From positions 1,860,001 through 1,924,000 of the forward strand of contig NZ_PEGF01000002.1 in assembly GCF_002742635.1 (NCBI RefSeq): a stretch of DNA of 64,000 bases, written 5' to 3'. Below, in pieces: positions 8,029 to 16,169 of the stretch. Under the pieces are notes generated by a model. The model ran no database searches, had not been told where the DNA came from, and saw only the letters and a list, made by a program, of their open reading frames with translations. Source of the DNA: Caulobacter sp. X. Its GTDB lineage: Bacteria; Pseudomonadota; Alphaproteobacteria; Caulobacterales; Caulobacteraceae. Each line of letters starts with the position of its first letter. The first letter of the stretch is position 1. Position numbers and translations under genes: made by a program.

Positions 8029-9783
8029 ATGACCCAGGCCGCCGCTTCCAAGCCCACTCCGTGGCCCGCCATGTCGGTCCAGCAAGCCTATGCGCTGATC
8101 ACCCAGCCGGGCACGCCGGGCGAGATGGAAGAGGTCGAGATCCGCGGCGTGAAGACCCGGGTCTGGAAGAACTGCCCGCCGACCCTGCGCGAGACCCTGC
8201 TGATGGGGCGCAGCCACGGCGAGAAGATCTTCATGGTCCACGAGGATGAGCGAGTCAGCTTCGAGGCCTTCTACCGCGCCGTCACCCACATGGCCGCCGA
8301 GTTGCAGGCCTTCGGCGTGCAAAAGGGCGATCGGGTCGCGATCGTGATGCGCAACGTGCCCGAATGGCCGGTGGCCTTCTATGCGGGCCTGGTGCTGGGG
8401 GCGATCGTCACGCCTCTGAACGCCTGGTGGACGGGCCCGGAGCTGGAATACGGCCTGATCGACTCCGGCGCCAAGGTCGCGATCGTCGACGTCGAACGCT
8501 ACGAGCGCCTGACCGAACACCTGCACAACTGTCCCGAGCTGCGGCGCGTCTATGTCAGCCGCTCGCCCGAAGAGATCAGCCATCCCTACGTCGTCCATCT
8601 GGAAGCCATTATCGGCGGGCCCAACGATTGGGCGGCGCTGGAGCCCAAGCCGCTGCCGACGGTGGATATCGCGGCAGACGACGACGCGACGATCTTCTAC
8701 ACCTCGGGCACGACGGGTAAGCCCAAGGGCGCGATCGCCACCCACCGCAACATCAACAGCAACATCTTCGCCGCCGCCGCCGCGTCCGCGCGCGCCTTCC
8801 TGCGCCGGGGTGAAATACCGCCCCAGCCCGATCCGGCCGCGCCGCAGAAGGGGGCGCTTCTGTCGGTGCCGTTCTTCCACGCCACCGGCTGCTTCGCCGT
8901 GCTGAACCCGTCGCTGTTCGCCGGCGCCAAGCTGGCGATGATGCGCAAGTGGGATCCCGAGCGCGCCATGCAGGTGATCCAGGACGAAAAGCTGACCCAG
9001 ATGGGCGGCGTGCCGACCATCGCCTGGCAGATCATCGAGCACCCGAACCGCGACAAGTACGACCTCTCCTCAATCGAGGCCGTGGCCTATGGCGGCGCGC
9101 CGTCCGCGCCGGAACTGGTCCGCAAGATCAAGGAAATCTGGCCGAAGTCCTCGCCCGGCAACGGCTGGGGCATGACCGAAACCTCGGCCACGGCGACCAG
9201 CAACTCGGCGGAAGACTACGAGAACCGCCCCGACAGCTGCGGCCCCGCCGTGCCGGTCACGGACCTCAAGATCATGACCGTCGAGGCGCCGTATCGCGAG
9301 CTGCCGATCGGCGAGGTCGGCGAACTGTGGTGCAAGGGCCCGCAGGTCGTGCGCGGCTACTGGAACAAGCCCGAAGCCACCGCCCAGACCTTCGTCGACG
9401 GCTGGGTGCGGACCGGGGACCTCGCGCGCCTCGACGCCGAGGGCTTCTGCTTCATCATCGACCGCGCCAAGGACATGCTGATCCGCGGCGGTGAGAACAT
9501 CTACTGCATCGAGGTCGAGAACTGCCTCTACGACCACCCGGCGATCATGGACGCGGCCCTGGTCGGCATCCCGCACAAGACCCTGGGCGAGGAGCCGGCG
9601 GCGGTCGTCACGCTGAAGCCGGGCGCCCAGGCGACCGAGGCCGAGCTGCGCGCCTTCGTCGCCGATCGTCTGGCCGCCTTCAAGGTGCCGGTGAAGGTGG
9701 TGTTCTGGCCCGAGACCTTGCCGCGCAACGCCAATGGCAAGATCATGAAGAACGAGCTGAAGAAGGTGTTCGTGGAGGGGTGA
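8029..9783 (+). CDS. Class I adenylate-forming ligase, probable fatty-acyl-CoA ligase
   Basis: 584 residues; predicted to activate a carboxylic acid with ATP and pass it to CoA. The ATP-binding signature YTSGTTGKPKGA is at about residues 224-235, the A5 motif reads GWGMTETSATATSN, the hinge GWVRTGDLARLDAEGF is present, and the catalytic lysine lies in NANGKIMKNELKK near the C-terminus. ATG 8029 is chosen over upstream in-frame codons because GGGAGAGAG lies 8-16 nt before it. The 60-residue N-terminal extension before the ligase core is usual for this alphaproteobacterial subgroup. Chain length of the substrate is unknown. It is monocistronic or reads into the DUF1801 gene 25 nt downstream. 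Confidence 0.88.
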   Translation: MTQAAASKPTPWPAMSVQQAYALITQPGTPGEMEEVEIRGVKTRVWKNCPPTLRETLLMGRSHGEKIFMVHEDERVSFEAFYRAVTHMAAELQAFGVQKGDRVAIVMRNVPEWPVAFYAGLVLGAIVTPLNAWWTGPELEYGLIDSGAKVAIVDVERYERLTEHLHNCPELRRVYVSRSPEEISHPYVVHLEAIIGGPNDWAALEPKPLPTVDIAADDDATIFYTSGTTGKPKGAIATHRNINSNIFAAAAASARAFLRRGEIPPQPDPAAPQKGALLSVPFFHATGCFAVLNPSLFAGAKLAMMRKWDPERAMQVIQDEKLTQMGGVPTIAWQIIEHPNRDKYDLSSIEAVAYGGAPSAPELVRKIKEIWPKSSPGNGWGMTETSATATSNSAEDYENRPDSCGPAVPVTDLKIMTVEAPYRELPIGEVGELWCKGPQVVRGYWNKPEATAQTFVDGWVRTGDLARLDAEGFCFIIDRAKDMLIRGGENIYCIEVENCLYDHPAIMDAALVGIPHKTLGEEPAAVVTLKPGAQATEAELRAFVADRLAAFKVPVKVVFWPETLPRNANGKIMKNELKKVFVEG

Positions 9784-9808
9784 TCCGCCCCTCGTCGGAG
9801 GGATGACG

Positions 9809-10171
9809 ATGGTCCAGTCCAAGGCGGCGAACGTCGACGACTTCCTGGCGGAGGTCCCGCCGGATCGCCGCCCGGCGTTGGACCGCCTCCGGGGCCTCTG
9901 CCGCGAGCGCTTCGGCGCCGAGCGCGAGCTCATGGCGTTCGGTATGCCGGGCTATGGCGATCCCAAGGCGCCGCTGGTCTCTTTCAACAGCCAGAAGCAT
10001 TACATCGCGCTCTATGTCGGGCGAGCGGCGCTGGACGCCTTCCCGGAGCGCATGGCGGGCGTCGATCGCGGCGGCGGCTGCGCACGCTGGAAGAAGGCCG
10101 AGGCGATCGACTTCGACCTCGTCGCCGACTTGCTGGATCACGTCCGCGAGCACGGCCGCGGCGCCTGTTAG
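9809..10171 (+). CDS. DUF1801 (YdhG-like) domain protein
   Basis: About 120 residues with the DUF1801 pattern: VDDFLAEVPPDRRPALDRLR, GMPGYGDPKAPLVSFNSQKH, YIALYV. Members are small soluble alpha/beta proteins related to frataxin-like iron-binding folds; a function has been suggested (iron chaperone, for Bacillus Fra) but is not established generally. Two ATGs are in frame, 9803 and 9809; GGAGGG directly abuts the first and is 6 nt from the second, so 9809 is the better start. It lies 25 nt after the acyl-CoA ligase and could be co-transcribed. Confidence 0.75.
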   Translation: MVQSKAANVDDFLAEVPPDRRPALDRLRGLCRERFGAERELMAFGMPGYGDPKAPLVSFNSQKHYIALYVGRAALDAFPERMAGVDRGGGCARWKKAEAIDFDLVADLLDHVREHGRGAC

Positions 10172-10175
10172 GGCG

Positions 10176-10201
10176 GCCGTCCCGGCGCGAGCCGGAACGG
10201 C
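10176..10201. terminator. Hairpin between convergent genes
   Basis: GCCGTCCCGGC / GCCGGAACGGC (11 bp with one mismatch) around a GCGA loop, lying between the DUF1801 stop and the convergent amidase stop. The T-tract is weak (CTCCTTTA), so it may end transcription inefficiently. Confidence 0.5.
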
Positions 10202-10213
10202 GCTCCTTTACGC

Positions 10214-11701
10214 CTAGGCGCTGACCGGCGGACGCCTGTGCGCCCACGGCTGGGCCTGTTCCAGCTGATAGGCCAGGCCCAGCAGCGTGGCTTCGTCGCC
10301 AGCCCGGCCCGCGAACTGGACGCCGACTGGCAGGCCGCCGGCCGTCCAGTGCAGCGGCACGCTCATGGCGGGCGCGCCGGCGACGTTCTGGACCGGGGTG
10401 TAGCCTACATAGGCCATCAGCCGCGCCTGCAGCTCCTCGAACGGAACCCAGCCGGCGACATAGCCCAGCTCGACCGGCGGCTTGCCCAGCACCGGCGACA
10501 GGATGACGTCGTACTTGGTCAGCCAGGCGTCATAGGCGCCGATCATGGCGTTCAGGCGCTTCATGGCGGCGGGCAGGGCGTCCTTGGGCAGCTTGCCGAC
10601 CAGTTCGGCCATGCCCAGGGTGAAGGGCTCCAGCACCGTGGCGTCAGGCTTGCGGCCCATGGCCTTGGTGACGCCCGCGACCAGCTCGGCCGCGCCGCTG
10701 GCCCACAGCACGGTGAAGTCCTGGCCGAATTGCGCGCCATCGACGGGCAGGGCGGTCGGCTCGACCCGGTGGCCCAGGTCCTTCAGCAGCTTGGCGGCGT
10801 TCTCGACCGCGGTCCGCACTTCTGGGTCGGGGGCGAGGCCCGTGCCGCCGTTCATCACCAGGCCGATTTTCAGCTTCTTCTTCAGCGGCTGGCCGATCAT
10901 GCCGATCGGCTTGAACGGCGCGCCGGCGTCGGTGCGCTCGGTCGCGGCGAACATCGCCGCCGAGTCGCGGACGCTGTGGGCCAGGACGTGCGAGACCGAC
11001 AGGTCGATGCCCCAGCTGCTGGGACGGTTGGGGATCATCCGGCCGCGCGAGGGCTTGAGGCCAAACAGGCCGCAATTGGCCGAGGGGATCCGGATCGAGC
11101 CGCCGCCGTCGCTGGCGTGGGCGATGGCCACCATGCCGGACGCCACGGCCGCGGCCGCCCCGCCGGACGATCCGCCCGAAGAGTGCTGGGTGTTCCAGGG
11201 ATTGCGCGTGGGCAGGAAGCCCATCGGCTCGGTCGTCGGCAGGAAGCCGTATTCCGGCGTCGCCGACTTGCCCAAGGTGATCAGGCCCGCCGCGTCGAAG
11301 GCGTCGATATAGGCCGTCTGCTCCTTCTCAGGCTTGGCGCCGAGGCTGACGCGGGTGCCGTAGCGGGTGGGCAGGCCCTTGTAGGGGTCCAGGTCCTTGA
11401 CCAGGAACGGCACGCCCGCGAATGGGCCGGAGAGCTTACCGGTCTTGGCCTTGTCCAGGGCGCGCTCGAAGTCCGAGGCGACCAGGGCCTGCACCTGCGG
11501 CTGCAGCGTCTCGATCCGCTGGATCGCCGCCTCGACCAGTTCGGCGGCGCTGACCTCCTTGCGGCTGACCCGGCCGGCCAGTTCGGTGGCGTCGGGCGTC
11601 CACGGCGCGGGGGCGGCGGACGACTTTGGCTTGGCGAAGGCCGAAGGGGCGGCCGCGATGGCGGCGGTGGCGGCCAGAAGACCGCGACGGCTGAAACGCA
11701 T
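10214..11701 (-). CDS. Exported amidase-signature hydrolase
   Basis: 495 residues. The N-terminus MRFSRRGLLAATAAIAAAPS is a twin-arginine-like signal, so export folded to the periplasm is likely. The amidase-signature Ser-cisSer-Lys triad can be read: Lys102 in VPFLVKDLD, cis-Ser in SSGGSSGGAAAAV (about 178-179) and nucleophile Ser202 in SDGGGSIRIPS. The family hydrolyses amides, including 6-aminohexanoate cyclic dimers in some close relatives; the substrate here is not known. The gene is single, convergent with the DUF1801 gene and divergent from tlyA with about 120 nt between starts. Confidence 0.85.
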   Translation of the reverse strand: MRFSRRGLLAATAAIAAAPSAFAKPKSSAAPAPWTPDATELAGRVSRKEVSAAELVEAAIQRIETLQPQVQALVASDFERALDKAKTGKLSGPFAGVPFLVKDLDPYKGLPTRYGTRVSLGAKPEKEQTAYIDAFDAAGLITLGKSATPEYGFLPTTEPMGFLPTRNPWNTQHSSGGSSGGAAAAVASGMVAIAHASDGGGSIRIPSANCGLFGLKPSRGRMIPNRPSSWGIDLSVSHVLAHSVRDSAAMFAATERTDAGAPFKPIGMIGQPLKKKLKIGLVMNGGTGLAPDPEVRTAVENAAKLLKDLGHRVEPTALPVDGAQFGQDFTVLWASGAAELVAGVTKAMGRKPDATVLEPFTLGMAELVGKLPKDALPAAMKRLNAMIGAYDAWLTKYDVILSPVLGKPPVELGYVAGWVPFEELQARLMAYVGYTPVQNVAGAPAMSVPLHWTAGGLPVGVQFAGRAGDEATLLGLAYQLEQAQPWAHRRPPVSA

Positions 11702-11821
11702 GGATGGTTCACTCCCATTGGCCGGCGTCTGACGCGCCGGTGATCGACGTTAAGTTGACCCGGAAGAGACCTTGGCCGCAAGCCCGTGCTACATCGCCGC
11801 TTTGGGTTTTGGGGAGTCGTC

Positions 11822-12553
11822 GTGGCCCGCAAGCGCATCGATCAGCTGCTCGTCGAGCGGGGCGTCTTCGACAGCCGCGCCAAGGCTCGCGCGGCCGTCG
11901 AGGCCGGGCGCGTGACGGTGGCGGGCAAGGCGGTCGCCAAGCCCTCGGAAAGCGTCGACGAGGACGCCGAGATCGTCGCCGAGGCCGCTCATCCCTGGGT
12001 GGGACGTGGCGCGCTGAAGCTGGTCCACGCGCTGGACCTCTGGCCGATCGCGGTCGAGGGCCGGATCGCGGCGGACATCGGCGCCTCCACCGGCGGCTTC
12101 ACCGAGGTTCTGCTATCGCGCGGGGCGGCCAAGGTGTTCGCCGTGGATGTCGGGCGCGATCAGCTTCACGCCAAGCTCAAGGCCGATGATCGGGTTCTGG
12201 GCCTGTCCGGCGTCGACGCGCGGGCGCTGGACGCCGACACGATCCCGGAAGCGCCAATGCTGGTCGTCAGCGACGTCAGCTTCATCTCGCTGACCAAGGC
12301 CCTGCCGGCGGCGCTGGGGCTGGCCGCCTCAGGCGCGGACCTGGTGGCGCTGATCAAGCCGCAGTTCGAGGCCGGGCGTGACCATGTCGGCAAGGGCGGG
12401 CTGGTTAAGGACCCCGAGGTGATCGCCCGTGTCGAGCGCGAGATCGTCGACTTTCTGGAAAGCGCGGGTTGGTCCGTGAAGGGTCTCGCCGAAAGCCCGA
12501 TCACCGGTGGCGAGGGCCAGGTCGAGCGCCTGGTCTGGGCCCTCAAGCGCTAA
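11822..12553 (+). CDS. tlyA: TlyA-family rRNA 2'-O-methyltransferase
   Basis: 243 residues: an N-terminal S4 RNA-binding domain (about 1-62, RIDQLLVERGVFDSRAKARA) and an FtsJ-like SAM methyltransferase domain with ADIGASTGGFTEVLLSRGA (residues 84-102), DVGRDQLH and VSDVSFISL. Family members add 2'-O-methyl groups to rRNA (C1409/C1920 in mycobacteria; 23S only for the short form). GTG 11822 is chosen: it gives the family start ARKRIDQLL and GGGGAG lies about 8 nt upstream, whereas the ATG at 11786 would add an unsupported 12 residues. Historically annotated haemolysin; that name is not supported by the sequence. Confidence 0.88.
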   Translation: MARKRIDQLLVERGVFDSRAKARAAVEAGRVTVAGKAVAKPSESVDEDAEIVAEAAHPWVGRGALKLVHALDLWPIAVEGRIAADIGASTGGFTEVLLSRGAAKVFAVDVGRDQLHAKLKADDRVLGLSGVDARALDADTIPEAPMLVVSDVSFISLTKALPAALGLAASGADLVALIKPQFEAGRDHVGKGGLVKDPEVIARVEREIVDFLESAGWSVKGLAESPITGGEGQVERLVWALKR

Positions 12554-12560
12554 AAGCAAA

Positions 12561-12586
12561 TCGGCCGCCCCCAAAGGAGCGGCCGA
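12561..12586. terminator. Hairpin between tlyA and the convergent glycine-zipper gene
   Basis: TCGGCCGC / GCGGCCGA, a perfect 8-bp stem with a 10-nt loop, 8 nt after the tlyA stop. No long T-run follows on either side; likely a bidirectional but imperfect terminator. Confidence 0.55.
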
Positions 12587-12627
12587 TCGTCTTCCACAAG
12601 ACAGTCTTCCAAAATATTGAGGGTCGT

Positions 12628-13215
12628 CTAGTCGACGACCTGATACTTGCCGTTGGCGTCGGGGCAGACGCGCACGAAGCGCTTCTGGACGCGGCCGTCG
12701 GGCAAGTAGATCGGGCTTTCGGCCAAGGTACAGCCGTTGATGTCGGCCTTCGGGCGGTCGGCGACGCGATAACCCTCGTGGCGCTCGTAGCTGCGCTCGT
12801 AATAGCTGTCGCGCTCGGCGTCGCGGCGGGCGTCTTCATACGAGGACGGCGGAGGCGGCGGCGGCTCGTTATAGGCCACCGGCGGCGGGGGAGGCGGCGG
12901 TGGCGGAGCGCGGCCCGGCGTACAGGCGGCCGAGTTCTTGCCGACGTTCGTGCCGATCACCGCGCCCAGTAGGCCGCCCAGGACAGCGCCTTCGGTGCGC
13001 GCGCCCTTGGCGGCGATGCCGCTGCCGATGGCCGCGCCGATGCCGGCGCCGGCCAAGCCGCCGCCCGTGCCGCGCTGCGTCGTCGAACGCTGGCACTCAT
13101 CGTAATAGGGCCGCTGGTCATAGGCGCCGCCCGAGCCATAGGCCTGGGCCGAGGCCAGGGTCGGCGTAAGAACGCCGCAGACGAGGGCGAAGCTGACGCC
13201 CAGAACGGTCTTCAT
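12628..13215 (-). CDS. Exported glycine-zipper protein with polyproline linker
   Basis: 195 residues. Signal peptide MKTVLGVSFALVCGVLTPTL then ASAQA; a glycine-zipper segment GGGLAGAGIGAAIGSGIAAK followed by LGGLLGAVIGTNVGK (about residues 50-96) of the kind found in 17-kDa surface antigens and other outer-membrane-associated proteins; two proline runs (nine, then six prolines); and a Cys-containing C-terminal domain (INGCTLAESPIYLPDG). ATG 13215 is preferred over 13266 because it gives a clean signal peptide and has AGGA upstream. Function unknown; probably inserts in or spans an envelope membrane. Translation through the proline runs would need EF-P. Confidence 0.75.
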   Translation of the reverse strand: MKTVLGVSFALVCGVLTPTLASAQAYGSGGAYDQRPYYDECQRSTTQRGTGGGLAGAGIGAAIGSGIAAKGARTEGAVLGGLLGAVIGTNVGKNSAACTPGRAPPPPPPPPPVAYNEPPPPPPSSYEDARRDAERDSYYERSYERHEGYRVADRPKADINGCTLAESPIYLPDGRVQKRFVRVCPDANGKYQVVD

Positions 13216-13409
13216 CTTGGTGGTCCTGCTCTTGGTGGCGGTCATGGTCATGAGAGAGCTTGTCAATTTGGGGGCGAAAGCCCGATCCGTTCGTTGGACA
13301 AGCTATGGCGTAGTCAACATGAACGACGCCTGACCGAGGTGTTCAGCTTCCTTCCCGCGCTGTATGGACGGCCTCTGCGCGCCGTCCTCGGCGCCGAAAC
13401 GGATACGAA

Positions 13410-14660
13410 ATGCGAGAACTGACGATCGACGCGGTCGGCGCCCAGGGCGACGGCCTCTCCCGCAATGCGGAGGGCAAGGGCGCGGCCTTCGTGCCCCTGA
13501 CCCTGCCGGGCGAGCGGGTGCTGGCCAGGATGGAGGGCGCGCGCGGCGAGATCGCCGATATCCTCATCCCCAGTCCCGATCGCGTGACGCCGCCGTGCCG
13601 ACACTTCGGAACCTGCGGCGGCTGCGCCCTGCAGCACTGGGCGGCGGAACCCTACCGCGCCTGGAAGGCCGAGCAGATCCGGATCCAGCTGTCGATGGAA
13701 GGGCTGGAGACCGAGATCCTGCCGACCTTCGCCGCCCCGCCGGCCTCGCGTCGCCGCGTGGCGCTGCATGCGCGCAAGGGGCCCAAGGGCGCCGGCGCGC
13801 TGCTGGGCTTCAAGGCGCGTCGCTCCTGGAACCTCGTGCCGATCGAGGAGTGCCCGGTCACTGATCCGCGCCTCGTCGCCGCCCTGCCGGCCCTGGCGCG
13901 CCTGGCCGAGCCGTTCCTGGAGCATCCCAAGTCCGCGCCGACCCTGCACGTGACCCTGACCGGCACCGGCCTCGACATCGACGTCACGGGCGTCGAGCGC
14001 AAGAGCGGCGGGTTGTCGGCCGACGCCCGCATGCGCGCGGCCATGGCGGCCAGCGAGGGCGACTTCGCGCGCGTCACCATGGCCGGCGAGACGGTTTATG
14101 GCGCGCGCCAGCCGCTGGTGAAGCTGGGCCCGGCGGTGGTGGCCCTGCCGCCGGGCGCCTTCCTGCAGGCCGTGCCGGCGGCCGAGCGCGCCATGGTCGA
14201 CTTCGCCGTCGCACAGGCGCAGGGCGCGAGCCGCCTCGCGGATCTCTATTGCGGGGTCGGCACCTTCACCTTCCGTCTGGCCGAGATCGGCGCGGTGCAC
14301 GCCGCCGAGATGAGCGCGCCGGCCATCGAAGCGCTCAAGGCCGCCATCGGCTCGACGCCGGGCCTGAAGCCCATTCAGGCCGAGGCGCGCGACCTGATCC
14401 GCCGGCCGGTGCTGAGCACCGAGCTCGCTAAGACCGACGTCGTGGTCATCGACCCGCCGCGCGCCGGCGCGGCCGAACAGACGGTCGAGATCGCCAAGTC
14501 CAAGGTCGCCAAGGTGATCAGCGTCTCGTGCAATCCGGCCACCTTCGCCAAGGACGCGCGCGCCCTGGTCGACGCCGGCTTCCGGCTGGAGAAGGTGCTG
14601 CCGGTCGACCAGTTCGTCTGGTCGCCGCACATCGAGTTGGTCGGCGTCTTCTCGCGCTGA
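13410..14660 (+). CDS. TrmA/RlmC/RlmD-family m5U RNA methyltransferase
   Basis: 416 residues; methylates uridine C5 in rRNA or tRNA with SAM. An N-terminal TRAM-like segment is followed by the [4Fe-4S] cysteines C63, C69, C72 (CRHFGTCGGC) and C148 (EECPVTD), the SAM site LADLYCGVGTFTFRL (277-291), the IDPPRAG loop (347-353) and the catalytic SCNPATF (Cys374). All needed residues are present, so the enzyme should be active. Whether it modifies U747, U1939 (rRNA) or both cannot be decided from sequence. It stands alone downstream of the divergent glycine-zipper gene. Confidence 0.9.
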   Translation: MRELTIDAVGAQGDGLSRNAEGKGAAFVPLTLPGERVLARMEGARGEIADILIPSPDRVTPPCRHFGTCGGCALQHWAAEPYRAWKAEQIRIQLSMEGLETEILPTFAAPPASRRRVALHARKGPKGAGALLGFKARRSWNLVPIEECPVTDPRLVAALPALARLAEPFLEHPKSAPTLHVTLTGTGLDIDVTGVERKSGGLSADARMRAAMAASEGDFARVTMAGETVYGARQPLVKLGPAVVALPPGAFLQAVPAAERAMVDFAVAQAQGASRLADLYCGVGTFTFRLAEIGAVHAAEMSAPAIEALKAAIGSTPGLKPIQAEARDLIRRPVLSTELAKTDVVVIDPPRAGAAEQTVEIAKSKVAKVISVSCNPATFAKDARALVDAGFRLEKVLPVDQFVWSPHIELVGVFSR

Positions 14661-14727
14661 CGCCGAACCCCTGGTTTGCGTCCGCCGACCCGTCGGCTAA
14701 GCAAGGACAGGGAGCGGGGGCGGCGGT

Positions 14728-15777
14728 TTGCGAGCTTACCAAGCGGGACGACGGTTCGAGGCGCTGGACGGCCTGCGCGGCGTCGCGGCCGTCGGCGTCA
14801 TGCTCTACCACGTTGGCGGCTGGACCGGCCGGCATGGCCTGGTCCCCCACGGCTATCTCGCGGTCGACTTCTTCTTCTGCCTGTCGGGCTTCGTCCTGGC
14901 CCACGCCTATGGCCGCCGTGAGATCGGTTGGCTGGGCTTCATGCGCCAGCGGCTGATCCGGCTGTGGCCGCTGATCGCCCTGACCATGCTGCTGGGCGCC
15001 ACCGTCATCATCCAGCATCGCGAGCGGGTGCCGGGCTGGCTCGGCCTGGGCCTCCTGATGATCCCGCGCGTCTGGACCAGCGACGACGGCTTCTCACCGC
15101 TTTTTCCTTTGAATCCGCCGGCTTGGTCGCTGTTCTTCGAGCTGATCGTCGGCGCGGCCTGGTTCCCGATCCGGCGGCTGGGCGTCCTGGGGCATGTGCT
15201 GATGGTGGTGCTGCTGATCCCAGTCATGGCCTATGTCGCGCACGGCATGGGCGGGGTGCTGACGGGCTGGGATCGCGGCACCTTCGTGATCAGCTTCCTG
15301 CGCACGATCTTCGCCTTCCTGCTGGGCTGGGGCTGTTATCGGATACAGGCCTTCACGACCTGGAGCCTGCCCATCTGGGTCCTGGCCTTCGTGCTGGCGG
15401 CCGTGATGAGTTTTCCGTGGACGCCGTTGAATTGGCTCTACGATTTCGTCTGCGTGAGCGTGGTCTTTCCGCTGATGGTTCTGGCCGGAACGCGAGATCC
15501 GACGGGGTGGCTGGGCGCGCTGTGCCGGGTGTCGGGCGCGATCTCCTATCCGCTGTACGCGCTCCACTGGCTGGGCTGGGAGCTGATGCTGCGCGGCTTC
15601 CGGGCGATCGGCGGCAAGGGCTACCCGATTGGTTTCGCGCTGGTGGCCATCCCGGTGATCATCGCCGGCGCCTGGGCGGTGCTGAAGCTCTATGACGAGC
15701 CCGTGCGTCGTCGCCTGCGGGTTTGGCTAGAAAAGTCTGGGCCGATTGTCGGAAGCGGGCATAGTCGCTCGTCGTAG
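14728..15777 (+). CDS. Acyltransferase 3 family membrane protein
   Basis: 349 residues, about ten membrane helices. The opening RFEALDGLRGVAAVGVMLYH is the diagnostic acyltransferase-3 motif (catalytic His in the first helix region), with FFFCLSGFVLAHAY and RQRLIRLWPL following. Such enzymes O-acetylate or acylate surface sugars, LPS or peptidoglycan on the far side of the inner membrane. The start codon is TTG with AGGACAGGGAG upstream; no ATG is near the conserved N-terminus. The gene follows the RNA methyltransferase by 67 nt and precedes the YCII/sigma pair by 20 nt; its target is unknown. Confidence 0.85.
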   Translation: MRAYQAGRRFEALDGLRGVAAVGVMLYHVGGWTGRHGLVPHGYLAVDFFFCLSGFVLAHAYGRREIGWLGFMRQRLIRLWPLIALTMLLGATVIIQHRERVPGWLGLGLLMIPRVWTSDDGFSPLFPLNPPAWSLFFELIVGAAWFPIRRLGVLGHVLMVVLLIPVMAYVAHGMGGVLTGWDRGTFVISFLRTIFAFLLGWGCYRIQAFTTWSLPIWVLAFVLAAVMSFPWTPLNWLYDFVCVSVVFPLMVLAGTRDPTGWLGALCRVSGAISYPLYALHWLGWELMLRGFRAIGGKGYPIGFALVAIPVIIAGAWAVLKLYDEPVRRRLRVWLEKSGPIVGSGHSRSS

Positions 15778-15797
15778 ACGGGAACGAGGACCGCGCG

Positions 15798-16169
15798 ATG
15801 CTCTACGCCATACTCTGCTATAACTATGAGGACGTCGTCTGCGCCTGGTCCAAGGACGAGGAGGACGCGGTCATGGAGAAGCTGGGCGTCGTCCAGGAGC
15901 GCCTGGCGCGGGAGGGCAAGCTCGGCCCCGTCGCCCGCCTGATGCCCACGACCGCCGCCACGACCCTGCGCAAGGACCGCGATCCGCCGCTGGTGCTGGA
16001 CGGTCCGTTCGCCGAGACCAAGGAGCAGTTGCTCGGCTTCTACGTCGTCGACTGCGACTCCCTCGACGATGCGCTGGAGGTCGCCAAGGACCTGGGTAAG
16101 GCCAATCCCGGCGGCTCTTACGAGATCCGGCCGATCGCGATGTTCAACCCCGGCGAGGCTGGCGCATGA
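15798..16169 (+). CDS. YCII-related (DGPF) protein partnered with ECF42 sigma factor
   Basis: 123 residues with the DGPF signature in VLDGPFAETKEQLLGFYVVD and the ferredoxin-like YCII fold. DGPF proteins are the hallmark genomic partners of ECF42 sigma factors. The stop codon overlaps the sigma-factor start by 4 nt (ATGA), so the two are translationally coupled. Its role is unknown; proposals include small-molecule sensing or oxidation-linked chemistry, since YCII relatives can bind small ligands. Confidence 0.85.
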   Translation: MLYAILCYNYEDVVCAWSKDEEDAVMEKLGVVQERLAREGKLGPVARLMPTTAATTLRKDRDPPLVLDGPFAETKEQLLGFYVVDCDSLDDALEVAKDLGKANPGGSYEIRPIAMFNPGEAGA